Of a stretch of DNA of 64,000 nt, positions 52,284 through 61,569 are shown piece after piece. The DNA comes from Oscillospiraceae bacterium (GTDB lineage Bacteria > Bacillota > Clostridia > Oscillospirales > Ruminococcaceae). The stretch lies in NCBI GenBank assembly GCA_017550285.1, contig JAFZPP010000046.1, positions 1 to 64,000 on the forward strand. The letters run 5' to 3'. Both the position numbers and the translations under genes were made by a program. The notes beneath the pieces were generated by a model. The model was not told the origin of the DNA. It worked only from the letters and a program-made list of their open reading frames with translations, and ran no database searches. Each line of letters starts with the position of its first letter. The stretch's first letter is position 1.

Positions 52284-53648
52284 TTACTCCTTATTCTTGC
52301 TTTCCGGATGATACGCGGAAAATTCCTCTGCATTTGTTTCCGGCGGAAACAGCGCTGTTTTCAGCGTCAGCAGCAAAATCTGGATATCGAGCAGCAGTGA
52401 ATACTGTTCAATATACATCAGGTCCATTTTCAGCTTATCAATGGGTTCGGTATCGTAGGTACCGGTCACCTGTGCATAGCCGGTCAGTCCGGCTTTGACC
52501 TGCAAACGGTACGGAAATTCGGGATATTTTTTTGCATATTCCTCTGTGAGCTCCGGACGCTCCGGACGCGGTCCGACAAGCGACATTTCGCCGCGCAGGA
52601 TATTGAGCAGCTGCGGCAGCTCATCGAGCCGGAATCTGCGGAGGATTCTGCCGGTTTTCGTAATGCGCATGTCATTGTCCGCGGCAAGGACGGGCTTGCC
52701 GTCTGCCTCCGCATCGGGAATCATGCTGCGGAATTTGAGCACTTCAAATTCCCTGCCGTCGCGTGTCAGCCGGCGCTGCCGGTAAAAGACCGGACCGCCG
52801 TCCTCGAGCCGGACCGCCGCGGCACAGATCAGCATGACCGGCGAAGCGAGCAGCAGCAGCAGCGCAGAAACGACCAGATCAAAGCAGCGCTTGACGATTC
52901 TCTGCTCCGGCGAAAGACCTTCATTGCGGCAGAGGATCAGCGGTGTATCAAAGAGCCGCAGCTCATCGCCGCCGCGCATGAGAATATCCGAAATCTTCGG
53001 TGCAATATAAGCGCGCAGACGGTGTCCGCAGCAGTATTTGAGCAGATCGTTGCGCAGCTCGGCGGGCACCTCGCAGAGGATCACGCCCTCGAATTCATCG
53101 AGCAGCTTTGTGATCTCACGGAGCCCGACCGCACAGCTGATGCTCTCGCAGATCATATATTTATCGACGCGCGTGCTCATTTTCAGGACGAGCTCCGCAG
53201 CCTTGGCAGAGCCGTAAACGATGATGAGCCTGCGCGGCGGAAAAAGCCGGAAGTATAAGCCGCTGATCAGCAGCGCCCAGCCGAATACCGTCACAAAATC
53301 GAGCCCTGTCAGCAGCAGCATCGGTGCAAGCGGCATGAAGTGCCGACCGATCAGGCTGATCTGGAAATAGGTGATCACATTGACAATCGAAACGCCGATC
53401 AGCTGATAGTAGATCAGGTCACTTCGCTTGAGATAGCCGAACTTCGTGCAGTGATAGGCTTTGAAAACCAGCTCCGTCAGTACCAGATAAATCAGCACGA
53501 CGACCCAGTTTCCGCGCCGGAAGAACGGCTCGATAATAATATCTGCGTAATAATGCGCCCAGATCATGCCGAACCAGAGTGTCAGCATCCCGAGCAGCAG
53601 TATGCCGAATACCGTCGAAAAAAGATGCCGGTATTTCCTGTGCTCCAT
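52284..53648 (-). CDS. Undecaprenyl-phosphate sugar phosphotransferase (WbaP-like)
   Basis: A 454-residue enzyme that starts glycan synthesis by putting a sugar-1-phosphate on undecaprenyl phosphate. Four N-terminal membrane segments precede a soluble CoA-binding-like part. The catalytic C-terminal part has KRCFDLVVSALLLLLASP (re-entrant helix), FRSM, RFRLDELPQLLNILRGEMSLVGPRPE and LQVKAGLTGYAQVTGTYD. This is the polyprenyl glycosylphosphotransferase family. First gene of the locus. Preceded by a hairpin next to its ribosome binding site AAGGGAG. Confidence 0.93.
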   Translation of the reverse strand: MEHRKYRHLFSTVFGILLLGMLTLWFGMIWAHYYADIIIEPFFRRGNWVVVLIYLVLTELVFKAYHCTKFGYLKRSDLIYYQLIGVSIVNVITYFQISLIGRHFMPLAPMLLLTGLDFVTVFGWALLISGLYFRLFPPRRLIIVYGSAKAAELVLKMSTRVDKYMICESISCAVGLREITKLLDEFEGVILCEVPAELRNDLLKYCCGHRLRAYIAPKISDILMRGGDELRLFDTPLILCRNEGLSPEQRIVKRCFDLVVSALLLLLASPVMLICAAAVRLEDGGPVFYRQRRLTRDGREFEVLKFRSMIPDAEADGKPVLAADNDMRITKTGRILRRFRLDELPQLLNILRGEMSLVGPRPERPELTEEYAKKYPEFPYRLQVKAGLTGYAQVTGTYDTEPIDKLKMDLMYIEQYSLLLDIQILLLTLKTALFPPETNAEEFSAYHPESKNKE

Positions 53649-53663
53649 AAGTCATGCTCCCTT

Positions 53664-53684
53664 CCGGCAGCGGAAAACTGCCGG
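53664..53684 (-). promoter_or_regulatory. Hairpin just before the ribosome binding site of the glycan operon
   Basis: CCGGCAG pairs with CTGCCGG around 7 bases. On the minus strand it ends where AAGGGAG begins, so it may affect translation of the initiating transferase. A possible -10 TACAAT lies further upstream, but no full promoter is clear. Confidence 0.4.
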
Positions 53685-53743
53685 TGCCTTTTGTTCCGTC
53701 CGCAGAAAAATTGTAACCTGTTCTGCGGAAAACATACAGCCTG

Positions 53744-54610
53744 CTATCCGGTCTCCGCGGTGTGTCCTGTCTGTTTTTGCAGGATCCTGTCGTGCCGCGG
53801 CACCGATGTAATCAGGCAGATTTCCGGCGGATTGAACAGCCGCAGCTTGCCGAGCCCGCCGCTGACGATCATCTCGGAATCCCCCTGCCGGAATTTGCCC
53901 TTGTCAAATTTCGGAAAGAATGTACGCTCCGGCGAAAGCAGTCCGCCGAGCAGCGGCAGACGCACCGCGCCGCCGTGCACATGTCCCGAAAGCGTCAGCT
54001 CCGCGCCCCATTCCGCATAAGCGGGAAAGCGCAGCGGATCATGCGCGAGCAGCAGCGTATGTGCAGGGCATTTGCCGAGCCGCAGCCGCAGTGTTTTCTT
54101 CGTGCAGATTTTCTCGCCGCGGAAGCCGAAATTGCCGCCGCCGCGGAAGTAATCGGACGACAGTGCAAGCCCCGCAAGATGAATCTCCCCGAGCTGTATG
54201 ATTTCATTTCTGAGATATTCTGCGCCGCTCCGCCGTACCGCCGCACGGAATTCCGCATAGAGCACCGGCGGCAGATCGGCTTCGTGATTGCCCTCGGAAA
54301 CAATGACCGGCGCGAGCGCGCCGAGCCTGCGCAGAAGCTGCTCCGTACCGGTAAAATCGGTCACTGTCCGCGAAATGAGATCGCCGGTAATCAGGATATA
54401 TTCCGGCTGACAGGCAGCGACTTTCCGGATCAGCCTGCGCTGTCCGGCGCCGAACTGCCGCTTATGCAGATCGGAAATCTGAACAATCCGCGGCAGCCCC
54501 TGCATCGCGGCAGCATAATGCTTCACACGCAGCAGCGCCGTATTTTCCAAGACCGCCCAGCCCGCAAGCAGTCCTGCCGCTGCGCCGGGCAAAGTCCATC
54601 GCTTTTTCAT
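53744..54610 (-). CDS. Membrane-anchored metallophosphoesterase
   Basis: A 288-residue calcineurin-like phosphoesterase with an N-terminal membrane segment. Metal motifs: IVQISDLHK (D-x-H), ILITGDLISRT (GD), VSEGNHE (GNHE), LLAHDP (H) and LSGHVHGGAVRLP (GHxH). This matches the YkuE/YaeI type, which acts at the membrane, for example on lipid-linked phosphates. Follows the activase gene after 25 bases, probably co-transcribed. Confidence 0.88.
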   Translation of the reverse strand: MKKRWTLPGAAAGLLAGWAVLENTALLRVKHYAAAMQGLPRIVQISDLHKRQFGAGQRRLIRKVAACQPEYILITGDLISRTVTDFTGTEQLLRRLGALAPVIVSEGNHEADLPPVLYAEFRAAVRRSGAEYLRNEIIQLGEIHLAGLALSSDYFRGGGNFGFRGEKICTKKTLRLRLGKCPAHTLLLAHDPLRFPAYAEWGAELTLSGHVHGGAVRLPLLGGLLSPERTFFPKFDKGKFRQGDSEMIVSGGLGKLRLFNPPEICLITSVPRHDRILQKQTGHTAETG

Positions 54611-54635
54611 AAGCCCTCCTCAGGGGTTGTCCGTC

Positions 54636-57629
54636 TTATACTGTCACGGGGACGCGCGCCGGTGCCGGTTCGGATGCCTTTTCCGGTTTCTGTGCCGGAT
54701 GCTCCTCCATCGCCGCGACCAGTGAGCGCAGGCGGATTTTCGCCGCGCCGAGGTTATTGATCTCGTCGATCTTGAGCTGTGTATAGAGCTTGCCGCCCTT
54801 TTCGAGAATCGCGCGCACCTCATCGGTCGTCACGGCGTCGATGCCGCAGCCGAAGGAGACAAGCTGCACGAGCTGCATATCCGGCTGATCGTTGACGAAC
54901 TTCGCTGCGCGGTAGAGCCGCGAATGATAGGTCCACTGATTCAGCACGCCGAGCTTGCCGACCATTGCAAGCGAAGCGACCGCATCCTCACTGATGACCG
55001 CCATACCGAGGCTGGTAATCAGCTTATGGATGCCGTGATTGATTTCCTTGTCGATATGATAAGGTCTGCCTGCAAGGACAATGATCTTTCTGCCCTGCTT
55101 CCGCGCCTCGGTAATAATGCGCTGTGCCTCCTGTGCGACATTCATGCGGTACTGCATCTGCGCGGCATATGCCTGTTTCAGCGCAGTTTTCAGCTCCGCA
55201 GCCGGAATCTGCCATTTGGCAAGCGCATCCCTGAGCGAAAGATACACGCCCTTCTGCCGGTTGAGGTCCATATACGGCGTGATGAAATTCTGCTCGGTGA
55301 GCTTGCTGTTATTGGCACGCAGCAGCTCCGGATAATACGCAACGACCGGACAGTTGTAGTGATTGTCGCTGCATCCCTCATCGAAATTATAGCTCATACA
55401 GGGCCAGAAGATGAAATCGACACCCTGCTCCAGCAGGTCTTCGATGTGCCCGTGTGCCAGCTTTGCCGGATAGCAGACCGTATCCGAAGGGATCGTATGC
55501 TGCCCCTTGTAATACATATCGCGGTCGCTTTCATGCGAGAGTTTTACCGCAAAGCCGAGCCGTGCAAACAGCTCAGACCAGAACGGCATCTGCTCATAGT
55601 AGCTCAGCGCGAGCGGCAGACCGACCGTGCCGCGCCGCTTTCCGAAGACCGGATGCTGATCCTGACTGAGAATCAGTTTATATTTATAATCATAGAGCGA
55701 CGGGATATCATCGGTCTGCTTTTTGCCCGCACCGCGTTCGCAGCGGTTGCCGGAGATGTATCTGCCGCCGTCCGGGAAAATGACGATATTCAGTGCGCAG
55801 TGTGCAGTACAGCCGCCGCATTTTGCGCTGCGGGTCTGATAGCTGAAATCCGCGATTTTCTCCGCAGAGATCGTGGTTGTTTCGGCAGGTGCATGCTCCT
55901 TTGCATAGAGTGCCGCGCCGAATGCGCCCATGAGACCGGAGACCGCCGGACGGATCACATCGCGCCCGAGCTCCATTTCAAATGACCGCAGCACGGCATC
56001 ATTGAGGAAGGTGCCGCCCTGCACGACGATATTCTTTCCGAGCTCATCCACGGATTTTGCGCGGATGACCTTGTAGACTGCATTTTTGATGATCGACGAG
56101 GAAAGACCTGCGGAAATATCCTCGACGGTTGCGCCGTCCTTCTGCGCCTGCTTGACGGAGCTGTTCATGAAGACGGTGCAGCGCGAGCCGAGATCGACCG
56201 GATGCTCTGCGAACAGTCCGAGCTGCGAGAATTCCGCGATATCATAGCCGAGCGCCTGCGCAAAGCTCTGGATAAACGAGCCGCAGCCCGAGGAGCATGC
56301 TTCATTGAGCATGATGCTGTCGATGCTGTGATTGCGGATTTTGAAGCATTTAATATCCTGACCGCCGATGTCCATGATAAAATCGACATCTGGGCAGAAA
56401 TAGGAAGCCGCCTTGAAGTGTGCGACGGTCTCCACGATGCCGAAGTCGATGCCGAGACCTGCGCGGATAAAGTCCTCGCCGTATCCGGTGACCGCCGAAG
56501 CGCGGATATGCAGATCGGGATTCTTTTCGGCATAGATTTTTTTGAGCTGCTTGACGATTCTGTCGAGCGGCTGACCGCGGTTTGCCGCATAATACTGATA
56601 AAGCAGATCGCCGTCGCCGGTAATCAGCACGAGCTTTGTGGTTGTTGAACCCGCGTCGATGCCGAGATAGGCATCGCCCTTGAAGGTATGCAGATCGGCA
56701 AAGGGCAGGTCATGCGCCTTATGCCGTTCGATAAATGCCTCATATTCCTTCCGGCTGCGGAAGAGCGGCTCGCCGGTGACGGTATTGCCGCCGGTCTCCG
56801 CATGCTCGAGCTTGTCCTGCGCCTCTGCAAGCGTCATCGGTCCGACGGACTGCGAAGCGTACATTGCACAGCCGTATGCAACAAATACCGGTGCATTTTC
56901 CGGAAAAATCGCGTGTGCATCGTCGAGCTTCAGCGTCCGGACGAACGCCTGCCGCAGACCCTGAAGGAAGGAAAGCGGACCGCCGAGAAACAGCACGGTG
57001 CCCTCAATGGTTCTGCCCTGTGCAAGACCCGAAACGGTCTGATCGACGACCGCCTGAAAGATGCTCGCCGCGATATCCTCGCGCTTTGCGCCCTGATTGA
57101 GCAGCGGTTGGATATCGGATTTTGCAAAAACGCCGCAGCGGGAAGCGATCGGATAGCGTTTTTCTGCTTTCAGCGAGAGTGCATCCATTTCGTCCGCCGT
57201 GATGCCGAGGAGCGTTGCCATCTGGTCGATGAACGCGCCGGTGCCGCCTGCGCAGGAGCCGTTCATGCGCTGCTCGACGCCGCCGGTCAGGAAGATCATC
57301 TTCGCATCCTCGCCGCCGAGCTCGATCACCACATCCGCCTGCGGATAATCCGACTTGACCGCAAGGAATGCCGCATGGACCTCCTGCACAAACGGGATAT
57401 CCGCGCTCTGCGCAAGACCGAGTCCTGCCGAGCCGGTGATGCAGATTTTGAACTGTGCATCGGGGAACTGTTTTTTCAGATCCTGAAGCTGAGCCATGAC
57501 CGTTTCACGGACGCGGGACATATGGCGCTGATAGCAGCGCGAAAGAATCTGATTCTGCGCATCAATCACCACAGTTTTGACCGTCGTTGAGCCGACGTCA
57601 ATGCCGAGAGCATACACGTTTTGACGCAA
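54636..57629 (-). CDS. Acyl-CoA dehydratase activase, tandem BadF-like ATPase
   Basis: A 997-residue protein with two ASKHA ATPase units: GIDVGSTTVKTVVID with cluster motif GSCAGGTGAFIDQ, and GIDAGSTTTKLVLITGDG with NEACSSGCGSFIQS. Each contains the cysteine that binds the shared [4Fe-4S] cluster in HgdC-type activators. After these come a cysteine-rich stretch (KCGGCTAHC, GNRCERG) and a DUF2229-like part with PSDTVCYPAKLAHGH and WPCMSYNF. Related proteins power 2-hydroxyacyl-CoA dehydratases by ATP-driven electron transfer. Many homologues run to ~1400 residues; this is shorter at the C-terminus. TTG start at 57629 after AAGGAGGT. No dehydratase is nearby. Confidence 0.88.
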   Translation of the reverse strand: MRQNVYALGIDVGSTTVKTVVIDAQNQILSRCYQRHMSRVRETVMAQLQDLKKQFPDAQFKICITGSAGLGLAQSADIPFVQEVHAAFLAVKSDYPQADVVIELGGEDAKMIFLTGGVEQRMNGSCAGGTGAFIDQMATLLGITADEMDALSLKAEKRYPIASRCGVFAKSDIQPLLNQGAKREDIAASIFQAVVDQTVSGLAQGRTIEGTVLFLGGPLSFLQGLRQAFVRTLKLDDAHAIFPENAPVFVAYGCAMYASQSVGPMTLAEAQDKLEHAETGGNTVTGEPLFRSRKEYEAFIERHKAHDLPFADLHTFKGDAYLGIDAGSTTTKLVLITGDGDLLYQYYAANRGQPLDRIVKQLKKIYAEKNPDLHIRASAVTGYGEDFIRAGLGIDFGIVETVAHFKAASYFCPDVDFIMDIGGQDIKCFKIRNHSIDSIMLNEACSSGCGSFIQSFAQALGYDIAEFSQLGLFAEHPVDLGSRCTVFMNSSVKQAQKDGATVEDISAGLSSSIIKNAVYKVIRAKSVDELGKNIVVQGGTFLNDAVLRSFEMELGRDVIRPAVSGLMGAFGAALYAKEHAPAETTTISAEKIADFSYQTRSAKCGGCTAHCALNIVIFPDGGRYISGNRCERGAGKKQTDDIPSLYDYKYKLILSQDQHPVFGKRRGTVGLPLALSYYEQMPFWSELFARLGFAVKLSHESDRDMYYKGQHTIPSDTVCYPAKLAHGHIEDLLEQGVDFIFWPCMSYNFDEGCSDNHYNCPVVAYYPELLRANNSKLTEQNFITPYMDLNRQKGVYLSLRDALAKWQIPAAELKTALKQAYAAQMQYRMNVAQEAQRIITEARKQGRKIIVLAGRPYHIDKEINHGIHKLITSLGMAVISEDAVASLAMVGKLGVLNQWTYHSRLYRAAKFVNDQPDMQLVQLVSFGCGIDAVTTDEVRAILEKGGKLYTQLKIDEINNLGAAKIRLRSLVAAMEEHPAQKPEKASEPAPARVPVTV

Positions 57630-57680
57630 TGTTTTGGACCTCCTTCGCCGCGAAAGCATAATGCGGCATAATACGGTACT

Positions 57681-57689
57681 ATTATAGCA
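57681..57689 (-). promoter_or_regulatory. Extended -10 promoter of the activase gene
   Basis: Minus strand TGCTATAAT, about 50 bases before the TTG start. The -35 is poor. Confidence 0.6.
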
Positions 57690-57832
57690 CAAATGCAGAA
57701 AAAAAGAAACCCCCAAACAGCCATATTCATAATTTATTCATATTTATCCTGCAAAATCTGCACATTTCCGGCGATGAACCGTCCGCGCCTGTGCAAAATA
57801 CCATGTCAGAATCCGGAAACCGCAGGAGATGA

Positions 57833-57861
57833 TTGACTTTTTCGCATGAATCGGTTATAAT
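57833..57861 (+). promoter_or_regulatory. Promoter of the TM1266-like regulator gene
   Basis: TTGACT (57833-57838), 17 bases, TATAAT (57856-57861). Transcription would run into the hairpin at 57872-57903 and then the regulator. I see no separate strong promoter for the nitrogenase-like operon, so it may also use this one. Confidence 0.8.
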
Positions 57862-57871
57862 AGAAACAGCG

Positions 57872-57903
57872 GGCTGCCGCTTGACGGAAGGAAGCCGGCA
57901 GCC
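57872..57903 (+). other. Leader hairpin before the regulator gene
   Basis: GGCTGCCG pairs with CGGCAGCC, enclosing a smaller self-complementary part (CTTGACGGAAGGAAG). It starts about 10 bases after the -10, i.e. right at the 5' end of the transcript. Confidence 0.45.
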
Positions 57904-57920
57904 GGAAAGGAATCTCAGAT

Positions 57921-58166
57921 ATGGAATCGAGAGTCGCAGTCATTGCGATCATCGTGCAGGACAGCAGCTCCGCCGCGAGCATCAATGCGCTCCTGCATGA
58001 ATACGACCAGTTTATCATCGGGCGCATGGGCATCCCCTACCGCACAAAGGGAATCAGCATCATCAACATTGCCATTGACGCGCCGCAGGATGCGATCAAC
58101 CGCCTCGCAGGCGGCATCGGCAGACTCAGCGGTGTCAGTGCCAAAACCGTTTACGCGCCCGCATGA
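57921..58166 (+). CDS. TM1266-type small regulator (iron-only hydrogenase system regulator)
   Basis: An 81-residue ACT-like/ferredoxin-fold protein. The family pattern is clear: VAVIAIIVQD, SSAASINALLHEYDQFIIGRMGIPY, GISIINIAIDAPQDAINRLAGGIGRLSGVSAKTVYA. TM1266-like proteins are usually linked with [FeFe]-hydrogenase maturation genes, and are assumed to be regulators, without much experimental proof. Here the gene stands just before a nitrogenase-like operon, 165 bases upstream, instead of hyd genes. Confidence 0.82.
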   Translation: MESRVAVIAIIVQDSSSAASINALLHEYDQFIIGRMGIPYRTKGISIINIAIDAPQDAINRLAGGIGRLSGVSAKTVYAPA

Positions 58167-58221
58167 ACAAAAAATTTCATCATTATGACGCTTTCTTCTG
58201 ATGCCAAAACGCAGCGCACAC

Positions 58222-58314
58222 GCTGTCTTGCGGCAAAAGTACGACAGCCGGACATATGCAACCGGTACAGCCGTATTTTCTTTTTCGGAAGAGGATACGG
58301 CTTTTTTATGTCCG
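58222..58314 (+). ncRNA. Candidate structured leader RNA before the nitrogenase-like operon
   Basis: Three helices: GCTGTC/GACAGC (58222-58227, 58243-58248), then CGGACATA/TATGTCCG (58249-58256, 58307-58314) enclosing AGCCGTAT/ATACGGCT (58269-58276, 58295-58302). The last is followed by TTTTTT (58302-58307), the form of an intrinsic terminator, and the T-run abuts the outer helix. It ends 16 bases before the first NifH-like gene. This fits an attenuator or riboswitch, but could also be a simple terminator of the regulator gene. Type unknown. Confidence 0.5.
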
Positions 58315-58330
58315 CGGAAAGGAAATCACC

Positions 58331-59101
58331 ATGATCAAAATTGCGATATACGGCAAAGGCGGCATCGGCAAATCGACGATCTCCGGCAATCTGTCGGCGG
58401 AATTTGCCGCGAGAGGTCTGCGCGTCATGCAGATTGGCTGCGACCCGAAGGCAGATTCGACCGCGCTGTTGCATCACGGCAGCCGCATCCCGACCGTTTT
58501 GCAGCTCGAGCGCGAAAGGGGAAACAAAATCGCGCTCGAAGATATTGTCACCGTCAGCGAAAGCGGCGTGATCTGCGTAGAGGCGGGCGGACCCGTGCCG
58601 GGCGTCGGCTGCGCGGGCAGAGGCATCATCAATGCGCTCGAAACGCTCAAAAAGCTCGGTGCCTACGAGAAATATCAGCCGGATATCGTACTCTATGACG
58701 TCCTCGGCGACGTTGTCTGCGGCGGCTTCTCCATGCCGATGCGCAAGGGCTATGCCGACCGTGTTTTCGTGGTCACATCCGGCGAAAAAATGGCGCGCTA
58801 TGCAGCGGCGAATATCTGCATGGCAGTGCAGAATTTTCAGGGGCGCGGCTATGCATCGCTCGGCGGTCTGATTCTCAACTGCCGCGGCGTTCCCGACGAG
58901 CAGGCGCTGACGGAGGCGCTCGCTGCGGATTTTGATACAAAAATCGTCGGAACGATTCCGCGTTCACAGGAGATTCAGCAGGCGGATGCCGAGGGATGTC
59001 CGTTTATTGTCCGGTATCCGGATTGTCAGGCGGCTGTGCAGCTCCGTGCGCTGGCGGATGCGATGCTGAAAGAATGTGAGGCATCAGATGCAGCAGTATG
59101 A
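58331..59101 (+). CDS. Nitrogenase-reductase-like protein 1 (NifH-like)
   Basis: A 256-residue iron protein homologue. P-loop [10 protein letters not shown] (residues 7-16), switch I CDPKADST, cluster cysteine C94 in [25 protein letters not shown] with second cluster cysteine C130 and switch II (D-V-L-G). Both cysteines that hold the intersubunit [4Fe-4S] cluster in NifH are present, so it should be a functional ATP-driven electron donor. Shorter than classical NifH (~290), lacking C-terminal residues. AAAGGAAA upstream. Its end overlaps the NifD-like start by 14 bases. Confidence 0.92.
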   Translation: MIKIAIYGKGGIGKSTISGNLSAEFAARGLRVMQIGCDPKADSTALLHHGSRIPTVLQLERERGNKIALEDIVTVSESGVICVEAGGPVPGVGCAGRGIINALETLKKLGAYEKYQPDIVLYDVLGDVVCGGFSMPMRKGYADRVFVVTSGEKMARYAAANICMAVQNFQGRGYASLGGLILNCRGVPDEQALTEALAADFDTKIVGTIPRSQEIQQADAEGCPFIVRYPDCQAAVQLRALADAMLKECEASDAAV

Positions 59102-60398
59102 AAAGCCGCCGGTCATCCGCATGGCAGATGCCGATGCAGGCAGTGCATTTGCCTCGGGGCTCGAGTACAATCCGCCGGTGCGCGGCATGTGGAATATCGT
59201 GCATATGGGGATGCTCGTGCCGGAGGCGCATCAGGTCTATGCCTGCGCGCAGGGCTGTCTGCGCGGCGTCATCCTGACGGCTGCGGAAATGAATCAGCTC
59301 GACCGTCTGAGCTGGATTTCACTGACCGAGGAGGATATGTTCAACGGCACACTGGAAAGCAGTCTGGTCGAGGGCGTCAGCGAGATTATTGAAAAGCTGG
59401 GGACACATCCGCCGATGATTCCGCTGTTTCTGAGCTGCATGCATCTCTTTGCGGGCTGCGATTTTGACAGCGTTCTCGCCGATCTCAGCGCACGGTACCC
59501 CGATATCACCTTTGTCGATTGCTATATGACACCGACGATGCGCCTGACGATCTCGCCGGTCGCACAGTGCAGCCGTCAGCTTTATATGGGCTTGCAGCCG
59601 CTGCCGCAGAATCCGAAGGCAGTGAATCTGATCGGCTGCGACCGTCCGACCGATGAACACTCGGAGCTGCTGCGGATCATCCGCGGTGCAGGACTGATTC
59701 TGCACGATCTGCCGCTCTGCAAGACCTATGCGGAATATCTGCAAATGGCAGAGAGCAAACTCAATATCGCCTATCTGCCGACGGCGCATGCGGCGCTCGA
59801 TGCACTCGAAGAAAAGCTCGGGATTCCGCAGCTTTATCTGCCGGCGCGGTTTGATTTTGACGGGCTCCGTGAGAATTACCGGATGCTCTGCGATGCGCTG
59901 GAGATTGCCTGTCCCGATTTTTCCGATGAAGCCGCCGCGGCGGATGCAGCGCTCCGTGCGGCAAAGGAGACAATCGGCGAAACGGCGGTTGCGGTTGATT
60001 ATACGGCAGTCTCAAGACCGTTTGAGCTGGCAAAGCTGCTCTGCGAATACGGCTTCAACGTAAAATATATCGTTGCGGATGCGGCAGGCGAGGATGCGGA
60101 TGCATTTGCATGGCTGAAAGAAAACCGTCCGGATATTCTGCTGTATTCTCCGACAAATGTCAATATGCTGCATCAGCATGAAAAGGCGCCGGAGCCGGTG
60201 CTTGCGGTCGGACAGAAGGCTGCGTATTATTTTGCGACCGACCGCTTTGTGAATTTTGTGGTTAACGGCGGATATTACGGCTTTGCGGGTATCAAAGCAA
60301 TCGCGGAACTGATGCAGGATGCCTTCTGCAATCCGAAGGACCGCCGCCCGCTGCTGCGGCATAAGGGCTACGGCTGCGATTCGTGCCTGTTAAGTTAA
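59088..60398 (+). CDS. Nitrogenase component 1-like protein (NifD-like)
   Basis: A 436-residue homologue of NifD/BchN-type subunits, shorter than NifD (~490). Candidate cluster cysteines: C53 and C57 in [10 protein letters not shown] and C117 in [11 protein letters not shown], which correspond in position to the P-cluster ligands around C62 and C154 of NifD. No cysteine is seen where the middle ligand (C88) would be, and C124 follows closely. Further cysteines: C145, C161 and a C-terminal GYGCDSCL. I see no basis for FeMo-cofactor binding. ATG 59088 is preceded by GAGG. Likely forms a heterodimer or tetramer with the next gene product. Confidence 0.82.
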   Translation: MQQYEKPPVIRMADADAGSAFASGLEYNPPVRGMWNIVHMGMLVPEAHQVYACAQGCLRGVILTAAEMNQLDRLSWISLTEEDMFNGTLESSLVEGVSEIIEKLGTHPPMIPLFLSCMHLFAGCDFDSVLADLSARYPDITFVDCYMTPTMRLTISPVAQCSRQLYMGLQPLPQNPKAVNLIGCDRPTDEHSELLRIIRGAGLILHDLPLCKTYAEYLQMAESKLNIAYLPTAHAALDALEEKLGIPQLYLPARFDFDGLRENYRMLCDALEIACPDFSDEAAAADAALRAAKETIGETAVAVDYTAVSRPFELAKLLCEYGFNVKYIVADAAGEDADAFAWLKENRPDILLYSPTNVNMLHQHEKAPEPVLAVGQKAAYYFATDRFVNFVVNGGYYGFAGIKAIAELMQDAFCNPKDRRPLLRHKGYGCDSCLLS

Positions 60399-60408
60399 TG
60401 GTGAGAAT

Positions 60409-61569
60409 ATGAAGCAAACAGCAAGAATCATTCCGTGCTATGCGGCAGATACCTCCGGTGTCTGCGCGGCACTCTATGAGCTCGGCGGCATGGTCGCCGT
60501 GCATGACGCATCCGGCGTCAACTCAACCTACGCAACACATGATGAGCCGCGCTGGGAGGATATGCAGTCGATGATCTATGTCTCCGGACTGACGGAGCTT
60601 GACGCAATCCTCGGAAATGACGAAAAATTCATCGCCGATGCCGCTGCGGCTGCGGCAGATCAGAAGCCGCGGTTTATTGCGGTCTGCGGCTCACCGATGC
60701 CAATGATGATCGGCGTGGATTTTGATGCGGTCGCAGCGGAGATTGAACAGCGCAGCGGCATCCGCACCTTTGCGCTGCACACAAACGGGATGCATTCCTA
60801 TCCCGAAGGCGCTTCGGAGGCGCTGCTTGCGATTACAAAGGAATATGTGCTGCCGCCGGCGGAGACAATCCGGAACGGCGTGAATATCCTCGGCGCACTG
60901 CCGCTTGATTTCGGCAATCCGGAGGAGATTCCGGACATCCGCGTATGGCTTTGCAAAAACGGTTTTTCCGTGATTTCCTGCATCGCAGCGGGCGATTCGC
61001 TTGATACAATCGCCAAAGCAGGCAATGCGGCAGTCAATCTCGTTGTCTCCTACAGCGGACTTGCCGCAGCGGAGTATTTGTATGATCGTTTCGGGATACC
61101 GTATGTCTGCGGCGTACCGTTCGGCGGCGTATTCTCGCAGATACTCGCAGATTCCCTGCGGCATGCGGCAGAGAGCGGTCAGCCGGAATCCCCCTGCACA
61201 TCCCGCGGCACATCCGGCAGAAGCATCGCCGTCATCGGAGAGAATCTCATCGGCGGTTCGATTGCAGCGCAGCTCGGATGTATGGGCTTGGCAGCGCATC
61301 TGATCTGTCCGCTGCCGCATTCGGACAAGCTGCTGATGCAGGGTGATGCGGATGCTTCATCGGAAGAGGAAATCGAACAGTATCTTGCGCAGATGCAGCC
61401 CTGTGCGGTCATTGCCGATCCGCTCTACCGCTTCATCCTGCCGAAAGGTACCAGACATATCGAGCTGCCGCATTATGCATTTTCCGGCAGATGCTTTGAA
61501 CGGCAGATGCAGAATCTGACCGGCAGCCGGTTTGACGCATGGCTTTCACAGAACGGAGGACTGCAATGA
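60409..61569 (+). CDS. Nitrogenase component 1-like protein (NifK-like)
   Basis: A 386-residue homologue of NifK/BchB-type subunits, well below NifK size (~520). Candidate cluster ligands: C10 (IIPCYAAD), C19 (SGVCAALYEL) and C93 in AVCGSPMPMMIGVDF, where the C...IG-x-D pattern matches the C153 region of NifK. The middle part ALPLDFGNPEEIPDIRVWL resembles the NIG domain start. The spacing of three cysteines suits a bridging cluster shared with the NifD-like protein. It follows after 10 bases. Substrate unknown. Confidence 0.8.
   Translation: MKQTARIIPCYAADTSGVCAALYELGGMVAVHDASGVNSTYATHDEPRWEDMQSMIYVSGLTELDAILGNDEKFIADAAAAAADQKPRFIAVCGSPMPMMIGVDFDAVAAEIEQRSGIRTFALHTNGMHSYPEGASEALLAITKEYVLPPAETIRNGVNILGALPLDFGNPEEIPDIRVWLCKNGFSVISCIAAGDSLDTIAKAGNAAVNLVVSYSGLAAAEYLYDRFGIPYVCGVPFGGVFSQILADSLRHAAESGQPESPCTSRGTSGRSIAVIGENLIGGSIAAQLGCMGLAAHLICPLPHSDKLLMQGDADASSEEEIEQYLAQMQPCAVIADPLYRFILPKGTRHIELPHYAFSGRCFERQMQNLTGSRFDAWLSQNGGLQ

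Noticed and set aside
58331-61569. A classical nitrogen-fixing nitrogenase
   Set aside because: The D and K homologues are too short, some P-cluster-position cysteines are missing, and no nifB, nifE or nifN is present in the window.
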